From Bryopsis sp. KO-2023 (Eukaryota; Chlorophyta; Ulvophyceae; Bryopsidales; Bryopsidaceae), in assembly GCA_030272585.1 (NCBI GenBank), contig BSYQ01000006.1:5109001-5173000 (forward strand): DNA of 64,000 bases. Direction: 5' to 3'. Positions 1 to 11,456 of the stretch are shown piece after piece; positions within the stretch are counted from its first letter, which is position 1; every line of letters begins with the position of its first letter. The notes beneath the pieces were generated by a model. It ran no database searches and was not told where the DNA came from. It was given only the letters and a program-made list of their open reading frames with translations. A program made the translations under genes and the position numbers.

Positions 1-687
1 TCTTTCGGAATAATCTTGTGGGAGCTGTTTCATTTGTCCCTGCCCACACCGATGGCTTTCGCCAAAGGTCAAAGTCGGCCTCGATTCGCATCATCTTGCC
101 CCATGGCATATGTTCTCCTCTGTGCGACTTGCCTCAGTCCTAATCCGGACCACCGCCCTGATTTCGCCAGACTCACGGAAATCCTGTGGAGGATGATGCA
201 CCTCGCACCGACGGAAGAGTTGCTGAGCAGGTTTGGCGACGAGTTCAATCTGAAATGGATGTCTGACTTGAGCCCATGGGAGGTGCTGAATGTGCTGGAA
301 GAGAGGCTGCCTTTTGTTCACCCGGTCGACTCTATAGGGAGGGCTGGCTCCCCATCGGGCAGTGCATTGACCGATCAAGCTCCGCTTTCATCCCTGAGCG
401 TCACCCATCACATTAGAATCCCCCCCAGTTTGCATCCCGAGATTTACACAACCCCATCGGATGCACCTGGTGGGGCTGGGGAGGACCCCGAAACATGGAC
501 AGCTCAAGAAAAGGCGCGTGGAAGCAGTATGGATGAGGTCACCAGCGAAAGGTCGGGCGATCTTACTGGGGAAGTGCTTCAAGGGTCGATTACGGTGGAT
601 TGGAGCCACACCGTAGACACAGATTTGGTCAGTTTCGGGTGGGTTAAGAGTGGTGGCAGCGCAGATCCTGAAGGAAAGAAGAGATGA
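1..687 (+). CDS. Protein kinase, C-terminal end (partial, TKL-like)
   Basis: The window opens inside a kinase catalytic domain. The first residues read SFGIILWEL, the conserved block after the kinase DxW/F motif (subdomain IX). About 45 residues later comes a CLSPNPDHRPDF stretch, which matches the subdomain XI arginine block (C-x-x-x-x-P-x-x-R-P-x-F) that ends the fold. The roughly 150 residues after it are a Ser/Pro/Gly-rich tail without a recognisable domain, ending in a stop at 685-687. The wording resembles plant and algal tyrosine-kinase-like (TKL) Ser/Thr kinases, but the ATP-binding and catalytic loops lie outside the window, so subfamily and substrate cannot be given. A splice site inside the tail cannot be excluded. 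Confidence 0.72.
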   Translation, partial: SFGIILWELFHLSLPTPMAFAKGQSRPRFASSCPMAYVLLCATCLSPNPDHRPDFARLTEILWRMMHLAPTEELLSRFGDEFNLKWMSDLSPWEVLNVLEERLPFVHPVDSIGRAGSPSGSALTDQAPLSSLSVTHHIRIPPSLHPEIYTTPSDAPGGAGEDPETWTAQEKARGSSMDEVTSERSGDLTGEVLQGSITVDWSHTVDTDLVSFGWVKSGGSADPEGKKR

Positions 688-2089
688 CCGAAATAAAGCT
701 CGGTTCTAGTCTGCTGAAATTGCGGAAAAAAATCGTCAGGAAAAACAAATGTCTTTCCCAAAGTTGAGATGACCAAATTATCGGTCGACCGAGAAGCTGA
801 TACACATGCATCCCACAATTTTGCATGCATACATGCATGCATGTATGCATGCATTTTCGGTCTGAACATGATTCGATCATCGGATATCTTAGGAACGAAA
901 AATCCCTCGACTAATTGCCTTGGGGCATCGTCTGTTGGGGGCTAGAGGTGGACTCATTCATTTACTCTCAGGCAGGTCACACTCAGGAGGGTAATTTGAG
1001 TGAGGATCATAGTGTGACATACAAGCAGATAGAAAAAAAGTGTGACGTCTTTAGTACCATTGCATCATGGTTCTTGTTTGTTTCTTTTCTGAACGCTCCT
1101 CTGGATTATTTTGAGGCGGTTGGTGAGGAAATATAGGTAGTGTTATTTTGGGGGGTTTCGGAGTTGGTATGGAATTATTTGCTCTTGTTGAAATTGCAAA
1201 ATCTTGGATTCTTTTTATGGGGTGGGGGTATTTTCTCTGTTGGTAGTCATGAGATGGAGTCTCATTATTATCAGCGACAAGTTATCAACGACAGGTTTGG
1301 CAGTATTTATTCTGTGAGAGTTTCGTGAGGTTAGTTTAAGGAAAAACAAAGGAAAAAAAGAAAAAAAATCGGAATCTATGCTGTGGTGCAAAGATTTCTA
1401 AAATAATGTGTGGGAGGGGGGGGGGGGAAGAGAGATGAAGGAAAATATGAAAGAAATCTGTATCTTATATATATATTGAACAAATCTCACCTGTGTTGGA
1501 TGGAGCCCACGATATCGATTCAGCCATTTGCTGTAACATGTGGAGAAAAAAAAGCAACAATTCCTAAGTAAATAAAAGCAGGTTGTGGCTACCAAGATTC
1601 GATATGACCTGTTGTATATTTGTTATATAAAAAAAAACAAATCGAAAATCGAGGGGGATAATGCAAATAGTTTTGATTTCTTAAACAAATGGATTGGGGA
1701 GAGAGAGAATATGGATAAAAGAAAAAAATATTGATAAAGGATTTTGTACCAAGGGATGCATATGTGTGTGGGGAAGAGATATATATATATATATATATTG
1801 AGTAGGCTCTTCTTTTTCAAAAAAACAAAAAAAGGAAAGGAAAAAATATCCGAAGAATTATGTTTTGATTTTTCACAGTGTGGCTGGGTGTTTTTTTTTT
1901 CTACCTCTTTTTCCTGTGTGTTCTTCCGTTCCCCTTTTTTCAAGCCGTTAACTTCTTTGAGAGTGCTTATTTTCTTAAATCGACTCTGTACAATCTGTAG
2001 ACCATGTATTCTTTTTTTTCCCTCTTTTTTTTTGCTGTTGCCCAACTTGAGGAAGGGGTTGAGTGAACACTCGTTTTTTCTTTCTTTCT
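688..2089. other. Non-coding stretch downstream of the kinase
   Basis: I see no gene here. It holds the probable 3' UTR of the kinase, a 32-bp palindrome of CATGCA units, short A/T-rich open frames without domain similarity, a G run near 1416-1427, a (TA) run near 1782-1798, and poly-T tracts from about 1890. Confidence 0.5.
822..853. repeat. Perfect 32-bp palindrome of ATGCAT/CATGCA units
   Basis: The 32 bases equal their own reverse complement. They are built from overlapping TGCATGCA units, with one CATA/TATG step in each arm. CATGCA is also the core of the plant RY element, so a cis-regulatory role is possible; a cruciform-forming or simple-sequence origin is as likely. The position is about 135 bases after the kinase stop codon. 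Confidence 0.8.
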
Positions 2090-2092
2090 TAG

Positions 2093-2453
2093 AGCAATCG
2101 ATTCCTTTCAAGCTGAAGGATGTGGTGGTTTTTAACCATCTGGGCAAATACCATCCATCTCCTGTGGAACTGAATGCAAGGGGGGAAAAACATCAGAAAA
2201 AAAAAAATCGAGGAGCTTTCTGTTCTCGTATTTTGTTGAAAAAAAGGGGGCTGTCGGTAAAACAGTGCGCATTGGGAGAGTGGGTTTTCTAGTGGAAAAG
2301 ATACACATGGTTAAGACAAGGGCTCTGGAAGTCTGTTTGATTGGACGCACAAGTTTCAGCTGGTGAACATTTCCACACAACTGCAGCCGGAGGGGCGGAT
2401 AGATGTCAAGGAGCAGAACATTGTTATTTGTTTGTGCATCAAAATCACTGCAG
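2093..2453 (+). other. Two possible exons of an unrecognised gene
   Basis: A pyrimidine tract ending in AG at 2091-2092 leads into an open frame containing KDVVVFNHLGKYHPSPVEL. A second open stretch, starting after an in-frame stop at 2312-2314, contains FDWTHKFQLVNISTQLQPEG and ends at a GT at 2454. Both read more like protein than the surrounding low-complexity DNA, but I cannot name a family, show that they join in phase, or find a start or stop exon. Treat this as a weak hint of a plus-strand gene. Confidence 0.2.
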
Positions 2454-2739
2454 GTTTGTAACACTTCGTGCTATCTTTAAATCCAACAACACAGCATTGG
2501 CAAGACAAGACCAAACTACATCAGAAGAAATGCATGTCAGGCATGTCATTCAAAATGAGATTTCCCCGTGTCGGATATCTCATGCCGAGATTTTGATGGA
2601 TATCTGGGAGGTGCTGGTAAAACAGATGGTAAAGACCATGGTGGAAAATCGTCATGCAAATTTAAGTTGTAGTTCTGAACATCTCATTGATTGTGAGTGT
2701 AATACAGCCACAGCAACCTACTCGTTCGAAGTGTAAAAC

Positions 2740-4229
2740 GATTCCAGATTCCAGATTGTAGTTTTGCAGAACCAATGGCACACCTCATGACTTCGTCTTT
2801 TGCCTGTGTTGAAACTTGGGCGGCCTTTTTTTTTCCACTCACTCGAGCCTTCTTTTCACCCCAATTATCTGCGAAATTGAATCTTTCTGAAATCAAGATA
2901 GCAGTGTGCTTCATATTAAAAAAACTGGGGTGAATGCTGCCAATAATTATATGAAAATGCATCCGGCTGCTTTAGGGAAACAGCAAGTTCCCCAAAGAGC
3001 TGAATCAGAAAAACGGATTGCCTTCACTATGCCTACAGAAAATTTTTTCAAATCAGAGAAAGAAAAAAAAAGAAGAATAAAAGCACCATCCTTTTCCCTT
3101 AGGATACCAACCCAACCCAACCCGAAAATTCAAATCGAAACATGGGGTCTCTTTTGTATGACAAAAGACTACTCAAACGAACATTGTGTGGAAAGATATC
3201 TCCCTGAGCAACGTTTTTGGTGCCCTTCTCGTGTTTCAGGGCTATTAGTCAGTCCCTTTGAATCTTTGGCAAACATTTTGCGCGGGAATAAATAGATGTC
3301 CCAACCACTGAAAATGGTTTGGTGAGGTCCCAGCACTGGATGCCCAATCGTTAAAATGAATGAATGAATCCATGGTACACATTTGTGGTGGGTTCGAATC
3401 CCACAATTCATTATGTGTGTTGTTTAAAAATTAGGCATGCGTTCATTCAACCCAGTTGATTCCTCAGTTGAATCAATGATTCTTTTTCTTTTGGTTGGTT
3501 TTATGAAGAAAACAGAAAGGGAAAGATTGCTGACATATAGTAAAAGATTTGACCTTATGTTTGGGAAATATAACTGTGTTTTGACATTTTCTATCTTTCC
3601 TCCCTGGGCAAGCAAGGAGATTCTGTATTAATAATAATGGTTAGTGTAAGGGGGTTGAGTGGATTGGCTTACACAATGCAAAAAGGAAATGATTCGTCTC
3701 GAAAAACAGAAAAACCTCAGTAGATATGCTTTGATTGAGGACCTTGTGATGGGGGTTTGCATATCTCAGAATACCATTGAGGAATATGAAGTCACCTGCT
3801 GTATGTTACAGAGATACTAAAACGATCTCTGCACAAAATGCACAAAATAAGAACAAACCCTCCTCCCCCCCCCCCCAAAAAAAAAGGAAAGGAATAAAAG
3901 CCCTTGCACACAAGCAGTCGAAGTTCAGGGCTGTAGGAAGTTGGAAAGGAAACCAATAAATACTTGGAAAGGGATCGGAGTTTTTTTTTCCTGAAAACTC
4001 GTTTTTCCTTTCTTTCCTCAAGCTGTCTGTTTCTCACTGGCGAAAAAAAAAGCCTGTTTAAGGACTTCACGCCGATCCGCCGATCCGATTCTTTTTTTGT
4101 TCTCGCACAGAGGCATCCATCTCCTCCCAACTCGCCTTGTGCCCAAGCGCACAAGTCGTCACAGTGAAAGTCGACACCACCAGCCATCGCTTCCGAGCAT
4201 GATAACTCCGGATCAGTATCAATTAAAAA
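2740..4229. other. Non-coding, low-complexity stretch
   Basis: No gene recognised. It holds a tRNA-like T-arm at 3388-3404 (listed separately), a run of C followed by A near 3866-3886, and mixed A/T-rich sequence with short unsupported open frames on both strands. Confidence 0.45.
3388..3404 (+). other. tRNA-like T-arm (pol III B-box match), probable SINE or tRNA relic
   Basis: GTGGG-TTCGAAT-CCCAC forms a perfect 5-bp T stem with a canonical 7-base T loop and contains an exact B box (GGTTCGAATCC). The bases after it do not pair with a suitable upstream acceptor strand, and no anticodon arm can be placed at normal spacing. A loose A-box-like string (TGGTTTGGTGAGG) sits about 75 bases upstream. 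This fits a tRNA-derived SINE or tRNA fossil better than a working tRNA gene. Confidence 0.4.
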
Positions 4230-5200
4230 AAAGAAAAAACACTAACTGAAGCTCTCGTTCTCGAAGAAAACTGGTGTTCGACCTCAGCGTCTTAGAACCG
4301 ACCGCTAGCCTCTGCGACGTCCTCCATACATATACATCGTGTTCAAAATCCGAGTTTCGTGATCCGTGAGCTTACCGGCGACGCGATTGCCGCGCGCTTC
4401 TCGGTGGAAAAGACTTTCAACGCGAGCGAACCCTCCCTACAACCGTTTCCACAAAAGCGTCGTCCTCTTTTAACGAGTAACCGTCTCCGCCATGTATGTA
4501 TATCCACCATTTCGACTGCAGCTTGCTCAATGGTGGCTTCCGCTTCCACGACCGGAGGGGGTTTCCGTTTCTCCACGCGCTTTGTTTTTTTGCTCGCGGC
4601 GCTCATAGTGGTGAAACGGAACGTCGAAGACTGCTGGGGGGCTGCTGCTGGTCTCGAAAAGCCTTGGTCCGTCACATCGAGTGGTCGCACAAAGTGTGAA
4701 GGAGGAAAAACATTTGCATCGATGTGACAAGCGCAATTTTGTGACAAAACACTTGTTACAGAAATACCAAATCGCTGCATTTTTTCGATCATCCGTGTGA
4801 TCGATGATCCGTTGATCCGTTGATCCGCGTTTCGCCTCGTTTCAAGTTAAAATCGTTTCAAAACTTCAATTCTCGCACACGTTATATTCAAGTTTGCATT
4901 TTTGTTCGAAAGTTCGTTTTCTCTTCAATGCTCATTGTCGTTGGTTGGTTTTGGTTTTTCGGTTTTGGTGGTGATACCGGAATCAACGGTTATGGTAGTC
5001 CCAGCAGCGGAATAGACATGGACTATTCCCTGCAGCAGAATCAATCTGACTGGACCACGGTCTACCAGCCTGGAATGGTGCCAGCTGTGGACCGCGTCCA
5101 GTCAGGACCTCATTCTGATCCCCATCATACATGTGTGGTCATGCACGGACCCAAGTCCGGATGACCTGGAATACGGTTAACCACGATTCTGCCCGCGGGA
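4230..5200. other. GC-richer segment with overlapping open frames, no gene assigned
   Basis: Between about 4340 and 4790 both strands are open at once. The minus frame has an ATG at 4606 followed by SAASKKTKRVEKRKPPP, which could be a first coding exon with a donor in the GTGGATAT area near 4490. I found no in-phase downstream exon and no family match. A short tandem GATCCGTT string lies at about 4806-4826. The segment could be a promoter and first exon, or chance open sequence. Confidence 0.25.
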
Positions 5201-5310
5201 CTAGCCCAGCAGACTATAAGAACCCGAGTCCACAGTTGTGGACTACCCCAGTTATTTTGACGGAATAGTCTACTCAGAATCACCATATCAGGTGGTGGAC
5301 CTTTGTCCGC

Positions 5311-5454
5311 TGTTACTTTGGGGAAACGAGAAGGTTACAAAAGACAAACAAACAACCGAGTGTTCACCCTATATCCTAAAACTGGTGGACAGATCTGTAC
5401 TACAAACCCAGATCTGTACTATAAAGCCTCACTTCGATTGGGTCGTTCCAACAC
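5311..5454 (+). repeat. 144-bp direct repeat, copy 1
   Basis: This segment runs from TGTTACTTTGGGG to TCGTTCCAACAC and recurs apparently without change at 6408-6551. Flanking sequences differ on both sides, so the boundaries look sharp. No coding similarity is seen; the open frame through it is shared only because the DNA is duplicated. Confidence 0.85.
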
Positions 5455-5660
5455 GCTTCACGGCGCATAAAACTCCGACCCTTGAACTCTGTTCAAGTTT
5501 CCCCACAATGAAATGTGTGGTGGGCCCATATTTTTTTTTCCTTGACTAGCCGATACTCAAACTCAGTCAAAAACTTTCTTTTTCCCACTGAACACACAAC
5601 ACAATCTGAACGAAAACTACCCCTGTATACTATACTCGCCACTCTCACTACTTTTCGTGG

Positions 5661-5955
5661 GTATGTTCAGTTCAGGACTTGTTTAACCCAGCGCAGCCCA
5701 AACGCCTCTTTCGAACTCACAATCCTCGATCTGGCTTGGGGATTTCGTCACTCTCGATACCTTTCATCGTAGGTATGTTCAGTTCAGGGCTTGTTTAACC
5801 CAGCGCAGCCCAAACGCCTCCTTCGAACTCACAATCCTCGATCTGGCTTGGGGATTTCGTCACTCTCGATACCTTTCATCGTAGGTATGTTCAGTTCAGG
5901 GCTTGTTTAACCCAGCGCAGCCCAAACGCCTCCTTCGAACTCACAATCCTCGACC
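5661..5955 (+). repeat. 112-bp tandem repeat, about 2.6 copies
   Basis: Copies begin at 5661, 5773 and 5885 with GTATGTTCAG, giving an exact 112-base period. They differ at a few bases; the third copy diverges after the CACAATCCTCGA stretch. Read on the minus strand, each unit holds a GAGTTCGAA string resembling a pol III B box, so a SINE-derived unit is possible. Confidence 0.85.
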
Positions 5956-6407
5956 TGGTTCGATGCAGACGTGGCTCCTCAATCAGTGTAGCTCGAGAGT
6001 ACCAAGGAAGTCAGGGGATGTGTCGTATGCCGAGTGTGTGCTTTGTGAGGAGAGATCTTTTACGTCGTGGTACACGCACGACGGGTCTTCTTGCTTCCGA
6101 GAAGAGTGCTTGGCGGTCACACTTCTCCACGCCTGCGTCAGGTTGTGCTGCCCATAGCCACCCACCCTCAGCGACGGTTCTCGTTGCTTGCCAGTCGCTC
6201 TAGACGTACGCTTCCTTGGGCGCAAAAGGCCAGACGGTCTGTGCCTCATAGTAGGAGGTCCCATCGATCGCACCCACTCCACTTGACGTTCTGGACGCCA
6301 CCTGGGTGTTGCGATGTGACCAACTGCGCACTGTTTGTGCGACTTGCTCCACAACTTGCGCCCTCCCTAGAGTGCACTTTCCCAGAGCGAATCTGGCTCC
6401 GAAACCA

Positions 6408-6551
6408 TGTTACTTTGGGGAAACGAGAAGGTTACAAAAGACAAACAAACAACCGAGTGTTCACCCTATATCCTAAAACTGGTGGACAGATCTGTACTAC
6501 AAACCCAGATCTGTACTATAAAGCCTCACTTCGATTGGGTCGTTCCAACAC
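6408..6551 (+). repeat. 144-bp direct repeat, copy 2
   Basis: This is the second copy of the 5311-5454 segment, in the same orientation about 1.1 kb away, with the 112-bp tandem array between the copies. The pair could be the ends of one larger inserted unit or a segmental duplication. No target-site duplication is evident by eye. Confidence 0.85.
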
Positions 6552-6599
6552 CGCGCCAAAAAAAAAGTTTAGGAAAGAAAAAAAAAATCGAGTGCTTGG

Positions 6600-7216
6600 A
6601 ACTCGAAGGCTCTAGGAGGCCGTCTTAGGGAAAAAAAAAAATCCTATATGGGAGGCTCGAGTGGTGGCTAAATTGAATGGAAAGGAGGAACCCAATAAGG
6701 TACTCGGTTTTTTTTATAATTTTGTTTCCCGAGTCATAAATAAGAAAACTAAAAAATCCTCGTAAAACGGGTGGTCGGTTTCTTTTTCAAGCTTTTGTTT
6801 TCCGACCCATAAAAAAAAACAAAAAAAAGGACGGCCTCTAGGAAGCCCGTTCTAAAACAAAATCGTACATGGGAGACTCAAGTGGTGGATAAATGGATTG
6901 GAAAGGAGATACCCAAATGTACTCGCTCTTTGAAAAACTCGACCTAGCGCCATTTGCACGCGAGAGATGCAAAAAGATGTATTCTTCATGGATCGCTTGG
7001 ATCCCTTTGTTGTTGTCGCCTTGTTGAAACCGAAACCGACTGGAACTGCTTGAAAAACTCGACCAGAAAGCGCCTTTTGCACGCGAGAGATGCAAAAATG
7101 AATTTTCATTGGATCGCTTGGATCCCTCTGTTGCTGCCGCCTTGTTGGAACCGAAACCGACTGAAACTACCTGAAAAACTCGACCAGAAAGCGCCTGTTG
7201 CACGCGAGAGATGCAC
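6600..7216 (+). repeat. Nested tandem repeats (diverged ~100-bp pair plus three ~120-bp units)
   Basis: A unit starting CTCTAGGA occurs near 6609 and near 6835, both followed by a GGGAG(G/A)CTC(G/A)AGTGGTGG string. Three units starting TGAAAAACTCGACC follow at 6931, 7051 and 7172 (periods 120 and 121); the last is cut off at about 7216. Each unit carries CACGCGAGAGATGCA, and the first two also carry a GGATCGCTTGGATCC palindromic core. Open frames through the array are repeat artefacts. Confidence 0.8.
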
Positions 7217-8990
7217 TATTTTTCACAGACCAAAACTCGATTGAAACCAGTTCAGCACAAAAAATAGAACTCAGCGAAGGGTGGGAATGAGTGTCGCACT
7301 TCGAAGTTGACGGCGTCATGATGGACGAACTGTCCGTCAGGTCCAGGTCTTTACACAACCAACCCCCTTTGTCTGTCGACCCCATTCTACCATCCCAAAA
7401 GTCTATTCAACACAAACCCTAATGACCCTCATCAGTAAAGCCACCAAAGGTTGCTGCATCCTTGGAGTCCAACCCCCCTCTGCATATATTCCCCGAATGC
7501 ACACATCTCCATTTCACTTCAGCCCTCGATCAGCAGAGATGCAATCTGCTCAGCCATCCACAAGCTCCACAAGAACTTGGAGGTATCTTTACCTTACAGT
7601 AGGGTCCATGTGACTGGACAACCCCCTGGTCAGCCCACACACCAGATGTCAAAACATGGCCCTGATTTCATAGCACACGGACTGAAGCACTGCACTACAC
7701 TGGATCACTATTGGATGAATGAACTCAACACATATCAGAATATGCTAAAAAAAACGGGTGTCGGATGCACAGTCAGATTATGGATCACACATCACCCCAC
7801 TTCCCCCATTCCCCCCCCCCAAGAATTAAGATTTCACACCTGTATCAAGGCCGACAGAATGACCTTCAACGTTGCCTCAGGAAGTTTCAGCACCGCACCA
7901 TCCAGCTTGGAGGACATCGTGACATGCAAAAGACTGTGGTAAAGCTATATGAAGGTCGCCCTCCACCAATGCCCCTTTCTGGACATCGCCCCTTGTTGGA
8001 AAGCACAGGGCTCCGCTCCAATCCCAAGACTCGCCCAGTTTTCTGTGAATCTCAATTCGCCACCAACACAGGCAGGACTCTCTCTCTCTCAAGCTCCATC
8101 AGCTCTTCCAGTGAGTTCGTGAATCCGTTGGTCGACTGATTCGCCACACATACCACCTCGATCATGTCAGAAAGATGCAGGAGCACCTGGAAAAAATAGT
8201 TATGGCAGGAAATGATACTAATGGGAGGACCAGTCCGAAAAGAAAACAAAGCAAGGAAATTGAAAAAGTGGATAAATATATACTCCAGGTGATGAATAAA
8301 GTTTTCAGGCAAGAAAAGCAATCATCCCAACGACCATACACCCAACAGTGTTTTCCATTCTAAGATTGAGAAGGTGATCTGCTCAGTATCATCTTGACCA
8401 AAAGTTGGTTTGGAGGCTAGACACTTTCCATAAATCACCACAACAACAGATACACAACCTGAAACAGGCATAAATCCATAAAAAAATATAATATTGTGCA
8501 ATATATTAACTGTCCTCAGGGACTTGCTCTCAGGAAACACCTGGGGCACCCTGAGTGCCAGCTCCAGACATTGCAGGAGCAACTGACCTACAGGAATCCC
8601 TGGTGAACACTCCTTAGGTCAAACATAAAAAGATCGCCCGCAGCTCTCCTTTTCCATCATCAGACCAGGAAATTCAGTTCCACACTGTCTTTCAATCCAC
8701 TGCAACTTCGTTGCATCAAACCTTGGAGTTCACTTAAAAGTCTCTGCTTACCAAACCCTCGCAAGATACCACGTGAGGCGGGAGCCTCTGGATGGTAGGC
8801 AGATTCCATAGCCGTTTGGAATAGGACTTCGTCCTAGGTGATATATTACTCATGAATAAATTTTGCCATGAGGGTCTTGAAACACACAAGATCACCAGTG
8901 ATGGCTATGGATATGAGGTGTTGTTGAGTGGTGTTGTCTGAGGGTGGAGTGCTGGAGGTATGCCGGAGGTGAATCATCATTGACGTATTG
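7217..8990. other. Unassigned sequence with one 163-codon open frame
   Basis: A plus-strand open frame (7451-7942) carries GLKHCTTLDHYWMNELNTYQ and similar text, but I cannot link it to any family, it lacks convincing splice context, and overlapping frames are also open. It could be a decayed transposable element. The rest is ordinary mixed sequence without a recognisable feature. Confidence 0.3.
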
Positions 8991-11456
8991 TTAATTTATG
9001 AAGGAATGCTGCAGAGTCGCAGGAATCTCTCTTTGCAATAGGCTCCCGTCAGTGACTGCAATTTATGTTACCTCTGTGAGCATCTCAGATGAACCCACTT
9101 CAGTAAATACCTCTCCAAAAGATCGTTTCTGGAAAAGCAATCAGCTTTTCCCTGATTTCTTGGCATTATTGGCAGCTGTGGGGTTATGTCACCTACAATA
9201 TGTTGTTCAGCTGTCGAACTACACAATAACCTTCTCCTCCTTCTTCTTCTTCTTCTTTTTTTGTTTAGATCGAAATAAACATTCACAAAGCGCACTTGCT
9301 TACACAACCTTAACAGGCAAAAAAAATCGAACCAAAATCAACACCCTCTTCTCCGCCGTCTCTCATCTTTCTCGGTCCCTTCGTTGTTTTTTTTATTATT
9401 CACACCAATTCGACAGTCAAAAAAAAAAAGCCCCAAACCTTTTTTTTAACCTGCTTTCTATCCACCACCCTAAGAATCTGTTTTCACCTCTTTTCTTTTT
9501 CCTTACAACTTTTTCTTTTCTTTTTTTTTCTGTTGTTCTCGACTGTCAATCGACCTCCCTCCGTCCCTCATGTGAAAGACAGACATAGCTCCTGGATTCA
9601 TCCTCCAATTATTTTCATATTATATTTCGGACAATCCCCCCCCTTCCCCTCCCAGAAAAGACACCAAAGCAAAATATAAAACCTTATGTCTGCAAAAAAG
9701 AAGAAAGAAGAAAAAAAGAAGGGAAAAAAGAAGGGGGGGGGAGGAATAAAAGGAGCTTTTCAATCCCACACTATATACAGTTTTTCGCAAAAAAGGGGGA
9801 AAAAACAAGCGCAAAATAAAAAAAAAGCCAACAAAAAAAACACTGCCACCAATGTACACCAAAACAAAAACAAAGCACAATCCATAAAAGAAAAGAAAAA
9901 CACGAAAAACACAACCTTGTGAGCCCTTCTTTTCGATCTATTTTTTGTTTTTTTAATTATTTCTTCCCATTCCTTAAATTTTTGATTTTTTTAACCAAGA
10001 AAAAAAAGCTGAAATAAACCCTTAAAAAAAGGACCTAGAAAAAAAAGAAAAAAGGATGACAACACAACTCACACGAACGGCCAATCACAAGGTCTGTTTT
10101 TTTCTTTTTTTTCAAAAACACAAACCCGAGGTGCCTTTTTCTCTCTCTCTATCTCCTGCAATTTCCCTGCTACTTTTTTTTTGTGTGAAAAATCCCAGCT
10201 GTGGATTTTTCCACATCCAACCAATTTCCAAACGATCGAAGCTTTAACCCCCAGGATTAAAAAAACAAAACACCACCGAAATGAAACACAAATTCCCATC
10301 TACTGTCCTCTATTCCATCGAATGAATCAAAAATCTTTTCTTTACTTGTCAAGACTTTTTTCTCTTTTTTTTTCTCTCTCTTTTCCCCCCATCTAAAATC
10401 ACCATCCACCCCGCCCAACCTATATCTTAATAACAAATGAATTCCAGGTGCGTTCCTCTTTTTTTCCCCACCCTTTGGTTTTTTATAGTTTTCTTTTGCA
10501 CTTACATCGAGGAAAAAAAAAAAAAAAAAGAGGTAAAAAAAGAAAAAAAAAGAAAAGAAAATGATCATGCGATGTGGAAATTGCTAAAAATTGTTTTTTT
10601 TAGCAGAGATACAAACAGATATCCTCTGTTTCACCCTATCCCCCCCCCAAAAAAAAAAAGAAAGAAACACCAGAAAGAAGAATGAAAACTCCCTTTCTTT
10701 TCCTTTTTTTTTCCCTTCTTTCTTTCTTTCTTTTCTTTTTTTTTTGGTGTATGTGAAGGGGGAGGGAAGCTGGACAGAAGCTTCTGTATGTAACATGATC
10801 CTGCATTAATGATACTATCCCTGCAATATCACCCCTCGATAGCAATACCAATCACGAATATGTTTTTTTTTTCTTTCACAAATTTCCCTCCATGAGAAAT
10901 GAAGATAAAACAAACAAAAACCAAACCCACAAAAAAACGCAACCAACGGCGCCCGAAAAACCCACCCTTCAAAAAAACCAAACCAATATACAAGCAGACA
11001 TCATTGGTGTGTGCCTTATCTTCCGAAATCATTCACTCACGGGCAAGCATATTTATTTCAAAAAAAAAAAGAAGAAAGAAAGGATTTTCCCTTTCTTTTC
11101 TTTTTTTTTGTACCCCCTTGCCCTTTCTTGTAATGTTTCTCTTTTTCTTTTTTTTTACCCTCCTAAAGTAATATAATTCTTGACGATTGGAGAAAGAGAA
11201 TGAGAAAAAGGGATATCTGGAAGCACCCCTTCCCCCCCCCCCTTTCTCCAGTCAACCCCCCCCCCCATTTTCCCAATTTTTCTCCTGCCCTTGATTGAAT
11301 GTCAATACGCTCCCCCAAAAAAAACACCCAGTCATCGTCAAAACAATCATGCAAATCCTCCAATCCCCCTCTCCTTTTGATTTAATGCAATTCAGTAGAT
11401 ATGTATATTTATATTCATTTACCAACTTCCTTTTTTGTACTTTTTTTTCTTTCTTT
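8991..11456. other. Homopolymer-rich spacer downstream of the NADPH oxidase
   Basis: From about 9230 the sequence is dominated by long T, CT, A and GA runs, with several C-run/A-run junctions (for example near 10641-10660). Open frames here are poly-Lys, poly-Phe or poly-Ser translations of these runs and are not credible genes. The 3' UTR of the minus-strand NADPH oxidase gene lies at its right end. Confidence 0.6.

Noticed and set aside
7451-7942. 163-codon plus-strand frame
   Set aside because: No domain, no splice context and overlapping open frames. Kept only as unassigned sequence.
9686-9922. Lys-rich frames in the 9-11 kb region
   Set aside because: Translations of A and GA runs, not proteins.
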